DNA of 64,000 nt, from contig NZ_RQJO01000007.1 of the NCBI RefSeq assembly GCF_003858635.1, forward strand, positions 559,941 through 623,940, written 5' to 3'. The stretch comes from Larkinella rosea. Its GTDB lineage: Bacteria; Bacteroidota; Bacteroidia; Cytophagales; Spirosomataceae. How positions within the stretch are numbered: position 1 is the stretch's first letter; each line of letters begins with the position of its first letter. The notes beneath the pieces are model-generated. The model was not told the origin of the DNA and made no database searches. It saw only the letters and a program-made list of their open reading frames with translations. Shown in pieces: positions 37,068-45,702 of the stretch. The translations under genes were made by a program, and so were the position numbers.

Positions 37068-38105
37068 ATGAACAAGAAGAAAGTTTCCCTGAAGGACATC
37101 GCTGAAAAAGCCCAGGTTTCTACGGCCCTGGTATCCTATGTGCTGAACGGGAAAGAAAAAGAAAGTCGGGTGGGGCACGAGATTGCCGTCAAGATCAAGC
37201 AGATTGCCAAGGAACTGAATTACCAGCCGAATTACCTGGCGAAAAGCCTGCGGAGTGGAAAAACCCAAACGATCGGGTTGATCATTGCCGATATTTCGAA
37301 CCCGTTTTTTGCCAATATTGCCCGAATCGTGGAAGACGAAGCCAAGAAAAATGGCTACACGGTGATCATCGGGAGTTCGGACGAGACGGCTGAGAAATCC
37401 TGGGATTTGATTACGGTTTTTCTGAACCGGCAGGTTGACGGTTTTATCATCGTTTCGTCGGAAAATACGGAAGAACAGATTCAGTACCTGCTGGAGCGAA
37501 ATGTGCCGTTTGTGTTGCTGGACCGGCATTTTCCCGAAATACCCACGGATTTTGTCTCATTGAATAGTTTCAAAGCGGCTTATGATGCGGGTTCGCATCT
37601 GGTCCGGGGCGGATATAAAAACATCGGGCTGATTGCCTATAAATCACAGCTTTTTCACATGCAGGAGCGAATCCGGGGCTACCGGTTTTCGCTGGAAGAT
37701 AACCAGATTCCGTTTCGCCCGGAATGGCTGAAAGAAGTCGGGTTCAACACCATTGAAGAGGAAATAAAAGTCGGCATCGACGACATGCTGGCTTCCGGAT
37801 TTGCCGTGGACGCCCTGATTTTTGCGACGTATCGATTGGCTATAACGGGTTTGAAATACATCAATTCATTGGGCCTGAAAGTTCCGGATGATCTGGCTAT
37901 TGTCAGTTTTGGTCAGGCCGAAGCATTCGATTTATACTATTGCCCGATTACGTATGTGTTGCAACCCATGGAAGAGTTGGGGAAAACCGCGGTCGAAATT
38001 CTCATTCAAAAACTGAAAAAACCGGATAGCAATAAGAAACAAATTCTGATGGAAGCGAAGCTGATGGCCCGGAATTCGTCCCGACCCAAAGCATCGGTTT
38101 TCTAA
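37068..38105 (+). CDS. LacI-family transcriptional regulator
   Basis: The 345-residue protein has an N-terminal helix-turn-helix (SLKDIAEKAQVSTALVSYVL, about 7-26), the hinge helix LAKSLRSGKT and a periplasmic-binding-protein-like effector domain (IGLIIADISNPFFANIARIV through IVSFGQAEAF). All regions are intact. Two matching palindromes, one in its own promoter and one 20 bp after its stop in front of the dehydratase gene, indicate autoregulation and control of the downstream sugar-acid locus. The inducer is probably a sugar acid or its 2-keto-3-deoxy derivative (inference). Confidence 0.92.
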   Translation: MNKKKVSLKDIAEKAQVSTALVSYVLNGKEKESRVGHEIAVKIKQIAKELNYQPNYLAKSLRSGKTQTIGLIIADISNPFFANIARIVEDEAKKNGYTVIIGSSDETAEKSWDLITVFLNRQVDGFIIVSSENTEEQIQYLLERNVPFVLLDRHFPEIPTDFVSLNSFKAAYDAGSHLVRGGYKNIGLIAYKSQLFHMQERIRGYRFSLEDNQIPFRPEWLKEVGFNTIEEEIKVGIDDMLASGFAVDALIFATYRLAITGLKYINSLGLKVPDDLAIVSFGQAEAFDLYYCPITYVLQPMEELGKTAVEILIQKLKKPDSNKKQILMEAKLMARNSSRPKASVF

Positions 38106-38125
38106 TGGTTATTATTTTTACCAAG

Positions 38126-38143
38126 TGCTTAATCGTTTAAACA
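38126..38143 (+). promoter_or_regulatory. Second LacI-type operator, upstream of the dehydratase/SusCD locus
   Basis: TGCTTAATCGTTTAAACA differs from the lacI palindrome at two positions of one half each and keeps the central CG. It lies 35 bp before the first catabolic gene. A TATTTTTA box just upstream (about 38112-38119) is a possible -7 element, so the operator would cover the transcription start. Confidence 0.6.
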
Positions 38144-38177
38144 AGTCCCATTCCCTTTCCACTTTAACCTGGATTCT

Positions 38178-39419
38178 ATGTTACGACGAAATTTTCTAAA
38201 ATCTGCGGTGCTTGGCTCCGGGGCCGTGCTAACCGGTTTTCCATTTTTGAGTGAAGCGGCTATTCCTAAACTGAAGATTACCAAAATCCGGTATTACGCG
38301 GCTCCCGGCTACAACAAACCGCTTTTCAATCAGGCCCGGGGGATTGTTGAAATTGAAACCGACGGCGGGATTGTCGGTGTTGGCGAGGGTGGTTCGAAAG
38401 ACATGATCGAGCAATGCGCCCAAATGATGATTGGTGAAAACCCGTTCCGCATCGAGCACATCTGGCAGAATCTGTACCGGGGGATGTTTTACCCGCCCGG
38501 CCGCGAGAAACTGCACGCGCAGGGCGCGCTGGACATGGCGCTCTGGGACCTGAAAGGCAAGGCAATGGGGGTTCCGGTGTACGAATTACTCGGGGGAGCT
38601 ACCCGCGATTATGTCGAATGTTACGCGACCGGTTTTCGGGCGTCGAAAGCGACCACGGAAGAAGGCCGGGCGCAGGATTGCATCAAGGCGGGATTGCGAG
38701 CCTACCGGATCGGGCCCACCGGCGGAAACGGTCCTGAACCGTTTGATTTTTACGATAACGCCAAGAAAACCATTGAGTTGTGCAAGCGCATCGATGGCGC
38801 GGTGGGCGGTGGCGGCAAGTGGGCCATCGATTTACACACCCGGTTTGACACGACGGAGGGCATCAAAATCTGCAAGGCACTCGAATCACTGGAACCGTAT
38901 TTTGTGGAAGACATTGTGCGTTCCGAAAACCCGGATGTGTACAAAACCGTACGCCAGATGACCAACGTGCCGATTGCCGTGGGCGAACAATTCGGCGACC
39001 GCTGGGACAGCAACACCTTCATCGAGCAGCACCTGATCGATTACACCCGCTTCACGATTCCGAATACCGGCGGTATTTCCGAGTTCAAGAAACTGGCTTC
39101 GATGTGTGAAACGCATTACGTGGGCATGATTCCGCATTTTACCGGTCCGCTGGCTACGGCGACGCTGGTTCACGTACTCGGTTCGAGCAGCCCGATGCGC
39201 TGTCTGATGGAACTCGGTGGAGGAGAACCCGAACGACCGCCCTACTTCAACGACGATTACATCAATTTCAAGAACGGCAAATTATACCTCAATCCGGAAC
39301 CGGGGCTGGGCGTCAAATTTGATCCGAAGAAAGCCACATTTGTCCTGGAAGTCGCGGAAAAAACGAAGTTTCCGCACCCGATCCTGAAAGCACCGGATGG
39401 CTCGATCCATAACTGGTAA
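38178..39419 (+). CDS. Tat-exported mandelate racemase/muconate lactonizing enzyme-family protein
   Basis: The 413-residue enolase-superfamily member has a twin-arginine leader (LRRNFLKSAVLGSGAVLTG). Metal ligands are visible as Asp218 (AIDLH), Glu244 (FVEDIV) and Glu270 (AVGEQFGD). His320 in MIPHFTGP is a likely acid/base, and His220 is a second. The usual KxK after the second barrel strand is replaced by AYRIG (about 175-179), so the chemistry may differ from classical racemases. It probably dehydrates a sugar acid. It is the first gene of the LacI-controlled locus, and SusC follows after 59 bp. Exact substrate unknown. Confidence 0.82.
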   Translation: MLRRNFLKSAVLGSGAVLTGFPFLSEAAIPKLKITKIRYYAAPGYNKPLFNQARGIVEIETDGGIVGVGEGGSKDMIEQCAQMMIGENPFRIEHIWQNLYRGMFYPPGREKLHAQGALDMALWDLKGKAMGVPVYELLGGATRDYVECYATGFRASKATTEEGRAQDCIKAGLRAYRIGPTGGNGPEPFDFYDNAKKTIELCKRIDGAVGGGGKWAIDLHTRFDTTEGIKICKALESLEPYFVEDIVRSENPDVYKTVRQMTNVPIAVGEQFGDRWDSNTFIEQHLIDYTRFTIPNTGGISEFKKLASMCETHYVGMIPHFTGPLATATLVHVLGSSSPMRCLMELGGGEPERPPYFNDDYINFKNGKLYLNPEPGLGVKFDPKKATFVLEVAEKTKFPHPILKAPDGSIHNW

Positions 39420-39478
39420 TTCAGGTGCGTTTGCTTGTATTGTCCATCTCTCACTTCATAAATCATCCTATTCCCGAC

Positions 39479-42400
39479 ATGAAAAAACTTGTAAAAATCC
39501 TTGTACTGCTGTTAGTAGGGCATGGCTTCGGCTTTGCCCAGAATAACCGAATAACCGGTAAGGTTACGGGTTCCGACAACAAAGCCCTGCCCGGCGTGAA
39601 CGTACTGGTGAGCGGTTCCACGCTGGGCACGGTGGCCGACGCCGACGGTAATTACGCGATCAATGCACCGGCAAATGCGTCGCTGGTGTTTTCCTACATC
39701 AGCTACATCAGCCAAACCGTGGCGGTTAACGGTCGTTCGGTGATCAATGTGCAGTTACTGGAAGATACCAAGAACCTGAACGAAGTGGTCGTAACGGCGC
39801 TCGGGATCAAACGCGAATCCAAAACGCTGGGGTATGCCACGGCGACGGTCAACGCCGACCAGATTTCGACCAACCGCAGCCCGAACCTGATGACCGGTTT
39901 ACAGGGTAAAATGGCGGGGGTCAACATTTCCACGATGTCGACCGGGCCGGGCGGAAGTTCTAAAATCCGGATTCGCGGGCAGTCGTCGTTCAGCGGGCAG
40001 AACAATCCGCTGATTGTGATCAACGGGGTGCCGGTCGATAACTCCAACTACGCCATCGGCGGAAATTACGGTGCGCGTTCGGCCAACAACTCCGACGGGG
40101 GCGACGGTTTGTCCAGCATCAACCCCGACGACATTGAAACCATGACGGTTTTGAAAGGGGCCACGGCGGCAGCCTTGTACGGTTCGCGCGCGAAGGACGG
40201 CGTGGTGATGATCACGACTAAAAACCGGGGTGCGGGCAAAGGATTCGGCGTGGAATACAACACCAACTTCACGACCGACACACCCCTGGATTTCACGGAT
40301 TTTCAGTATGAATACGGACAGGGCGAAGGAGGCATTCGGCCAACTGCGCCCAACCCGACCTCGGGGGTCTGGAGTTTTGGAGAGAAATTCCAGCCAGGCA
40401 TGACGCAGGTTCTGTTTGGTGGAGAAACGTATCCGTACGAGCCGGTGCGCAACCGCGTTCGGCAGTTCTACAACGTTGGAACCAACTTCACGAATACGCT
40501 AACCGTCTCTAATAACGGCGATAACGGCGGTTTCAGCTTGTCGTTTTCGAACACCGACAACAAAGCCATCACGCCCAATTCGGACTTTAACCGCAAAACG
40601 ATCAACATTGGGTTTACGCAGAATATCAATAAAAACCTGGTGGCATCGGGGAATGTCAATTACTCCAACGAATATAACCGCAACCCGACGCAGCTCAATG
40701 CCCAGGATTTTGCGACGCCAACGGTGGTGATGACGCTGGCCAATTCGATGCCGTTTGAAGCGCTGAAGAAGAATCAGGTGCTGCCCAATGGCGATGAATT
40801 TGTATTCTCCCGGTTTCTGGTGCGGAACAACCCGTATTATTCCGTCAATTACCACTTTGAAAACATCAAGCGCGACCGGCTGTTTGGCAACGTGGCGCTG
40901 AAATACCAGTTCACGAAATGGCTGTATTTGCAGGGACGACTGGCGCAGGATTTGTATACCCGGAATCAGGATTACAACATTCCGAACGGCTACGCGCCGA
41001 TTGCCAAAGCGCCGGCAGGTTACGTAAACGGGTCGTATACGCAGGATGTCCGGAAGTTTGTGGAGCGAAATTATGACTTCATCCTGGGCGGAAATCACAC
41101 CTTCGGAAACATTGGGGTCGATGTGACACTGGGTGGAAATCAGCGGTTTGTGCGCATGGACTACAACAGCGTAACGGTGCAGGATTTTGTGCAACCGGGC
41201 CTGTATACGGTTATGAACGGCCGCGTGAAAAACCCGCTGTACAGCTTATCGGAACGGAAAATCAATTCGTTGTACGCAGCTGCGACCATCTCCTACAAAG
41301 AGTTTTTATACCTGAACGCGACGGCCCGGAACGACTGGTTTTCAACGCTTTCACCCGAAAACCGGAGTATTCTCTACCCGTCCGTTACCGGAAGTTTTGT
41401 GTTCTCGCAAGCCTTCAGCAACCTGCCCACCTGGCTGACATTTGGTAAAATCCGGGCGGCTTACGCGCAGGTGGGCGACGACAACGTGAGTCCATACTCG
41501 AACGCATTGTTTTACGCGGTCAACAACAACAACTTCCCGACGCCTACGGGCCAGCTGGTTCCGGTAGGTGGGATCAACGCGTCGTCGGTGCCTAACCGCA
41601 ACCTGCGACCCCTGCGGGTTTCGGAAGCTGAAGCGGGCGTCGAACTGAAGTTCTTCAATAACCGTCTGGGCTTGGACTTTACCTATTACCGGAAAATTAC
41701 GGAAGACCAGATTCTGGCGACGCAGGTTTCGGATGCATCGGCGTATACCAACAAACTGATCAACGTCGGCAAAAGTATGAACAAAGGGATCGAGTTGTTG
41801 CTGACCGGTTCTCCGGTGAACACGGCAAATTTCCGGTGGGATGTCAGCGCAAACGTTGCCTATAACACCTCCGAAGTGTTGACCCTGGGGCTGGGCGTGG
41901 CGGATACAATGATTACCGTCGGCGGATCGGGCGGGAGTACGCTGCGGCAGGTGGTCGGCAAACCGATCGGTCAATTGTTCACCTTCAACTACTTACGTGA
42001 TGCCCAGGGTCGGCAGGTGTTCGACAAGGGCAGCGGACGGCCCTTGCGCAACGACACGCCGGTGAACGTTGGCAATGCATTGCCCAAATATTTTGGCGGT
42101 TTTACCAATACCTTCAATTACAAAGGAATAACCCTTTCGGCGCTGATCGATTTCAAACTGGGTTTCAAGATGATCGGTGGGCAGAACATGAATTATTTGC
42201 GCCACGGTTTGCACAAAAAGACACTGGACGGTCGGGCAGAAGGATACGTCATCGGCAAAGGTGTCAATCCGGACGGCGAAGTAAACACCACGCGGTCGGC
42301 GGTTCAGCCCTTTTACGAAACGCCCAACGTGCTCGGTATTTACGAGGACTTTATCTACAACGCCGGTTTCTGGAAACTGCGCCAGATTACGCTCGGGTAC

Positions 42401-42610
42401 GATTTTACGAAGCTGTTGCCGCAGAAGTTTTTCATCAAGGGCATTCGCCTGAGCGCGGTAGCCAACAACGTGGCGGTTTTGAAAAAATGGACCGAAAACA
42501 TGGACCCGGAAATGGTGAACAATGCGTCGGATAATGCCGCCGGTCTGGATTTCTGGCCGAGCTTGCCACCGACCCGCAGCATGGGTTTCAACCTGAACAT
42601 CAAGTTTTAG
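39479..42610 (+). CDS. susC: SusC/RagA-family TonB-dependent transporter
   Basis: The start at 39479 (MKKLVKILVLLLVGHGFGFA) gives a normal signal peptide; the in-frame ATG at 39425 does not. A CarboxypepD_reg domain (ITGKVTGSDNKALPGVNVLV) is followed by the SusC hallmark NEVVVTALGIKRESKTLGYA, the plug (TVLKGATAAALYGSRAKDGV) and a complete 22-stranded barrel ending MGFNLNIKF, 1043 residues in all. With the following SusD homologue it forms the outer-membrane glycan-import complex of this locus. The substrate is probably a sulfated or acidic oligosaccharide, judging from the neighbouring sulfatase and sugar-acid enzymes. Confidence 0.95.
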   Translation: MKKLVKILVLLLVGHGFGFAQNNRITGKVTGSDNKALPGVNVLVSGSTLGTVADADGNYAINAPANASLVFSYISYISQTVAVNGRSVINVQLLEDTKNLNEVVVTALGIKRESKTLGYATATVNADQISTNRSPNLMTGLQGKMAGVNISTMSTGPGGSSKIRIRGQSSFSGQNNPLIVINGVPVDNSNYAIGGNYGARSANNSDGGDGLSSINPDDIETMTVLKGATAAALYGSRAKDGVVMITTKNRGAGKGFGVEYNTNFTTDTPLDFTDFQYEYGQGEGGIRPTAPNPTSGVWSFGEKFQPGMTQVLFGGETYPYEPVRNRVRQFYNVGTNFTNTLTVSNNGDNGGFSLSFSNTDNKAITPNSDFNRKTINIGFTQNINKNLVASGNVNYSNEYNRNPTQLNAQDFATPTVVMTLANSMPFEALKKNQVLPNGDEFVFSRFLVRNNPYYSVNYHFENIKRDRLFGNVALKYQFTKWLYLQGRLAQDLYTRNQDYNIPNGYAPIAKAPAGYVNGSYTQDVRKFVERNYDFILGGNHTFGNIGVDVTLGGNQRFVRMDYNSVTVQDFVQPGLYTVMNGRVKNPLYSLSERKINSLYAAATISYKEFLYLNATARNDWFSTLSPENRSILYPSVTGSFVFSQAFSNLPTWLTFGKIRAAYAQVGDDNVSPYSNALFYAVNNNNFPTPTGQLVPVGGINASSVPNRNLRPLRVSEAEAGVELKFFNNRLGLDFTYYRKITEDQILATQVSDASAYTNKLINVGKSMNKGIELLLTGSPVNTANFRWDVSANVAYNTSEVLTLGLGVADTMITVGGSGGSTLRQVVGKPIGQLFTFNYLRDAQGRQVFDKGSGRPLRNDTPVNVGNALPKYFGGFTNTFNYKGITLSALIDFKLGFKMIGGQNMNYLRHGLHKKTLDGRAEGYVIGKGVNPDGEVNTTRSAVQPFYETPNVLGIYEDFIYNAGFWKLRQITLGYDFTKLLPQKFFIKGIRLSAVANNVAVLKKWTENMDPEMVNNASDNAAGLDFWPSLPPTRSMGFNLNIKF

Positions 42611-42645
42611 TCTGTTGAACTTTCCTTAAAAGACAACAATCAGTC

Positions 42646-44193
42646 ATGAAAACGAAACTGAAATATATCCTCGGTTTGCTGACAACCTTCAGTCTGTTAA
42701 CCGGTTGCGACGATAAATTCGACGAAATCAATACCAATAAAGTGGATCCCACTTCGTTGGCACCTTCGTTTGTAATGAACAAAGCGATCATCGATGCTAC
42801 CTACCTCGACGGTTTTGGAACGCTCGAAATGCTGTGTTACGAGTTCGGCATTGTGCAGCAGATCATTACGCCGTACGGAAGTTCGCTGGCCGGGGCCAAT
42901 TACAACCAGAACAACGTGAGCAACACGCCCCTGGTCTGGCAAAATTTCTACCGGAACGTCCTCAAACAGATTGTCGATGTGGTAGAAAAAACGAAAAGTG
43001 ACGCCAACCGGACCAATCTTTACCACTCGGCCCGTATCTGGAAAGCCTATTCGTTCATGATTCTGACGGATACCTACGGCGATATTCCGTATACCGAAGC
43101 GGCTAAAGGCTACATCAGCGAAATTACGTCGCCGAAATACGATTCGCAGGAGGTGATTTACAAGGATTTGCTGAAAGAACTGGACGAAGCTTCGGCCGCT
43201 CTGGATGCGACGAAAGCCATTGAGACTACCGATATTTTATACGGCGGTAATATCACAAAGTGGAAGCGGCTGGGCTATTCCCTGATGCTCCGGGCAGCCA
43301 TGCGCCTGACCAAAGTTGATCCGACAACCGCCAAAAATTACGTCACCAAAGCGGTTGCGGGTGGCGTCATGCAATCCAACGACGACAACTCGGTGATGCG
43401 CCACACGGCACTGTATAACAACTGGATTGCCAACCACTTGCAGGCTCGCGAAAAAACGAATTTCTACCTGACAGCGCCGTTTGTCAATTACCTGAAAACC
43501 AACAACGACCCGCGATTGGGCTCGATCGCGGTGCGGTATGTAGGCGCTAAAGGCGGCCCGGAGCAGGTCGCTTCCCGCGCGTCAACCGATCCGAAAGTGC
43601 AGATTGGAATGCCAATGGGCTACGACAACGTGACGGTTTCAACGCCAGCGGTTTTGGCTCAAAATGGCGTGGTCAGTCTCTGGGATTTTACGCAGGTCAA
43701 CCTCAATACGGTTTTGAAACTCGACGCGCCTGAATTTCACGTCACGCATTCGCAGACGCAATTGCTGCTGGCCGAAGCGGCTTTTCGGGGTTGGGTGACA
43801 GGCAGTGCCGCGGATTATTTTACGAAAGGCGTCCGGGCCAACCTGGAACAAATGGCGGCTTATGACCCCGCAGCCGCGATCAAAGAAGATGCCATTGTGG
43901 CTTACCTGGCAGCTCATCCGCTCACGGCCGGGAAAGAACTGGATCTGATCAATACCCAATACTGGGTGTCGTCGTTCCTGAACGGCCCCGAATTGTTCGC
44001 TAATTTCCGCCGAAGCGGCTTTCCGACTTTATCCAAAAACCCGTATCCCGCTTCCGAAATCACGGAGGACTTTATCCGCCGGATGCCGTACCCGGACAGC
44101 GAAAAAGTAGTCAACCTGCAAAACGTCAACGAAGCCATCGCCCGGCAAGGCCCGAATACGTTGAGCACGCGGGTTTGGTGGGATAAGAAGTAA
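42646..44193 (+). CDS. susD: SusD/RagB-family outer-membrane lipoprotein
   Basis: The 515-residue protein has a lipobox LLTGC with acylated Cys21, followed by DDKFDEINTNKVDPTS. This opening is typical of the SusD-like_2 (PF12771) subgroup. The helical TPR scaffold regions (YRNVLKQIVDVVEKTKSDAN, YHSARIWKAYSFMILTDTYG) and the late motif SFLNGPELFANFRRSGFP are present. It sits on the cell surface as the lid of the SusC transporter. It starts 35 bp after susC and is followed by a long inverted repeat, which may reduce transcription into the downstream cytoplasmic genes. Confidence 0.93.
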   Translation: MKTKLKYILGLLTTFSLLTGCDDKFDEINTNKVDPTSLAPSFVMNKAIIDATYLDGFGTLEMLCYEFGIVQQIITPYGSSLAGANYNQNNVSNTPLVWQNFYRNVLKQIVDVVEKTKSDANRTNLYHSARIWKAYSFMILTDTYGDIPYTEAAKGYISEITSPKYDSQEVIYKDLLKELDEASAALDATKAIETTDILYGGNITKWKRLGYSLMLRAAMRLTKVDPTTAKNYVTKAVAGGVMQSNDDNSVMRHTALYNNWIANHLQAREKTNFYLTAPFVNYLKTNNDPRLGSIAVRYVGAKGGPEQVASRASTDPKVQIGMPMGYDNVTVSTPAVLAQNGVVSLWDFTQVNLNTVLKLDAPEFHVTHSQTQLLLAEAAFRGWVTGSAADYFTKGVRANLEQMAAYDPAAAIKEDAIVAYLAAHPLTAGKELDLINTQYWVSSFLNGPELFANFRRSGFPTLSKNPYPASEITEDFIRRMPYPDSEKVVNLQNVNEAIARQGPNTLSTRVWWDKK

Positions 44194-44203
44194 TTAATAC
44201 GTA

Positions 44204-44303
44204 TTATTTCGCGGAGTTAAGCGGAGTAAAATAGAGTTACGCGGAGATTAACGTAAAAAACTTCGCTTAACTCTTTACTTCTCCGCTTAACTCCGCGAAA
44301 TAA
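44204..44303. repeat. 100-nt inverted repeat with perfect 23-bp arms
   Basis: The arm at 44204-44226 (TTATTTCGCGGAGTTAAGCG...) is the exact reverse complement of 44281-44303. Inner blocks (GAGTTACGCGGAG against CTTCGCTTAACTC) also pair, so the whole gap could fold into one hairpin. It lies between susD and the dgoD-like gene, and a half copy occurs at 13501-13530. Confidence 0.75.
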
Positions 44304-44329
44304 CCCTCTTAAACTCTTGACCAATCCAT

Positions 44330-45562
44330 ATGAAATCATCGAAAATTTCCCGACGCAATGTCATCCAGTCCGTTTTGGGGGTGGCAGGCACCGGGCTTCT
44401 GTTACCGCAAACATCCTACGCCAGCAATCCCGGCCAGTTTCGGGATTACAGCAAAGTGAAAATCACCAAACTGGAAACCTTTCTGGTCAAACCGCGCTGG
44501 ATTTTCCTTAAAATACACACCGACGTTGGCGTGGTCGGCTTGGGCGAGCCACTGCTCGAAGGCCGCGCGTTGACGATACAAACCGCCATCAAGGAAGTCG
44601 AGCCGTATCTGATTGGCAAAGACCCCCGTGCGGTTGTACACCACTGGCAGGCCATTTACCGCCACGCTTTTTACCGCGGTGGCCCGATTTTAACGAGTGC
44701 ATTGAGCGGCATCGACCACGCGCTGTGGGACATCAAAGGCAAATTGCTGAACGTACCGGTTTATGAATTGCTCGGAGGCCCGACCCGCGACCGGGTGCGG
44801 ATTTACGGGCGGGCCAGCAACGCGGAGGACATGAAAAAACGCAAGGCGGAAGGGTATACGGTGATCAAAACCGGGGTTGCTAAAAAAAATCCGGCCAATA
44901 TTGTCGAGAACCCGAAGTTTATCCAGTACGCGATCGATAATTTTGCTTCGTTGCGGGAAGCCGGTGGCCCCGATATGGACATTGCCATCGACTTTCATGG
45001 CGCCATTGCTCCACAGACGTCCAAGCTGCTGATTAAGGAATTGGAACCGTATAAACCGATGTTTGTGGAGGAGCCGGTGCAGGCTCAGAATGTGGACGTG
45101 CTGGTGGACATTGCGCGGGGAACGCATTTGCCCATTGCCACCGGCGAACGGATTTTTACGAAATGGGGTTTCCGCGAAATTCTGGAGAAAAGGGCCGCCA
45201 GCATCATTCAGCCGGATTTGTGCCACGCGGGCGGAATTACCGAAGGGCGCCTGATCGCGGGAATGGCCGAAGCGTATTACGTGCCGATTGCTCCGCACAA
45301 TCCGATGGGTCCGATTTCGCTTGCGGTGGGTTTGCACCTGGCCGCCAGTGTGCCCAATTTTCTGGTACAGGAGCAGGTTTCGTTGGGCGAGGGCTACCTC
45401 AAAAAACCGTTCAAGCTCGAAAAAGACGGTACGGTTTTGATTCCGACGGGGCCAGGGCTTGGCATCGAACTGGATGAAGCGCAGATGAAAGATAAAATCG
45501 GTCACGACTGGAAAAACCCGGAGTCTTACAATGCGCTGGATGGCTCCGTTGTTGATTGGTAA
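44330..45562 (+). CDS. dgoD: D-galactonate dehydratase-like enolase-superfamily enzyme with Tat leader
   Basis: The 410-residue protein matches DgoD over its catalytic core: Asp221/His223 (IDFHGA), Glu247-Glu248 (FVEEPV), Glu273 (TGERIFTKWGF), the PDLCHAGGI segment (about 295-303) and His323 (APHNPMGP). DgoD converts D-galactonate to 2-keto-3-deoxy-D-galactonate with Mg2+. Unlike E. coli DgoD, it begins with a Tat-like leader (KISRRNVIQSVLGVAGTGLL). This predicts an extracytoplasmic location. The kinase and aldolase for the next steps follow. A related aldonate (gluconate, fuconate) could be the true substrate. Confidence 0.86.
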   Translation: MKSSKISRRNVIQSVLGVAGTGLLLPQTSYASNPGQFRDYSKVKITKLETFLVKPRWIFLKIHTDVGVVGLGEPLLEGRALTIQTAIKEVEPYLIGKDPRAVVHHWQAIYRHAFYRGGPILTSALSGIDHALWDIKGKLLNVPVYELLGGPTRDRVRIYGRASNAEDMKKRKAEGYTVIKTGVAKKNPANIVENPKFIQYAIDNFASLREAGGPDMDIAIDFHGAIAPQTSKLLIKELEPYKPMFVEEPVQAQNVDVLVDIARGTHLPIATGERIFTKWGFREILEKRAASIIQPDLCHAGGITEGRLIAGMAEAYYVPIAPHNPMGPISLAVGLHLAASVPNFLVQEQVSLGEGYLKKPFKLEKDGTVLIPTGPGLGIELDEAQMKDKIGHDWKNPESYNALDGSVVDW

Positions 45563-45571
45563 CTGAATGAA

Positions 45572-45673
45572 GGTATACGGTTATTGGTATACGGTTTTCG
45601 GTGGCTGATGCGCGCTTTCGCAAAACGAATAGGATGCCATTCACCGAAAACCGTATACAAAAAGCCGTATACC
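45572..45673. repeat. Intergenic inverted repeat, TATACGGTTTTCGG family, copy 3
   Basis: Two 32-base arms (45572-45603 and 45642-45673) pair at 29 positions. Each contains two TATACGG units, and the inner end reads GTATACGGTTTTCGGTG. The 38-nt loop begins GCTGATGCGCGCT, similar to the reverse complement of the copy 1 loop (GCTGGCGCACGCT), so loops as well as stems are related. Confidence 0.78.
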
Positions 45674-45702
45674 CTACACCTAAACTTAAACCGCCTTGGT
45701 GA

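Noticed and set aside
39425-39478. N-terminal extension of SusC from the ATG at 39425
   Set aside because: The downstream start gives a standard signal peptide, while the extension would place 18 residues before it.
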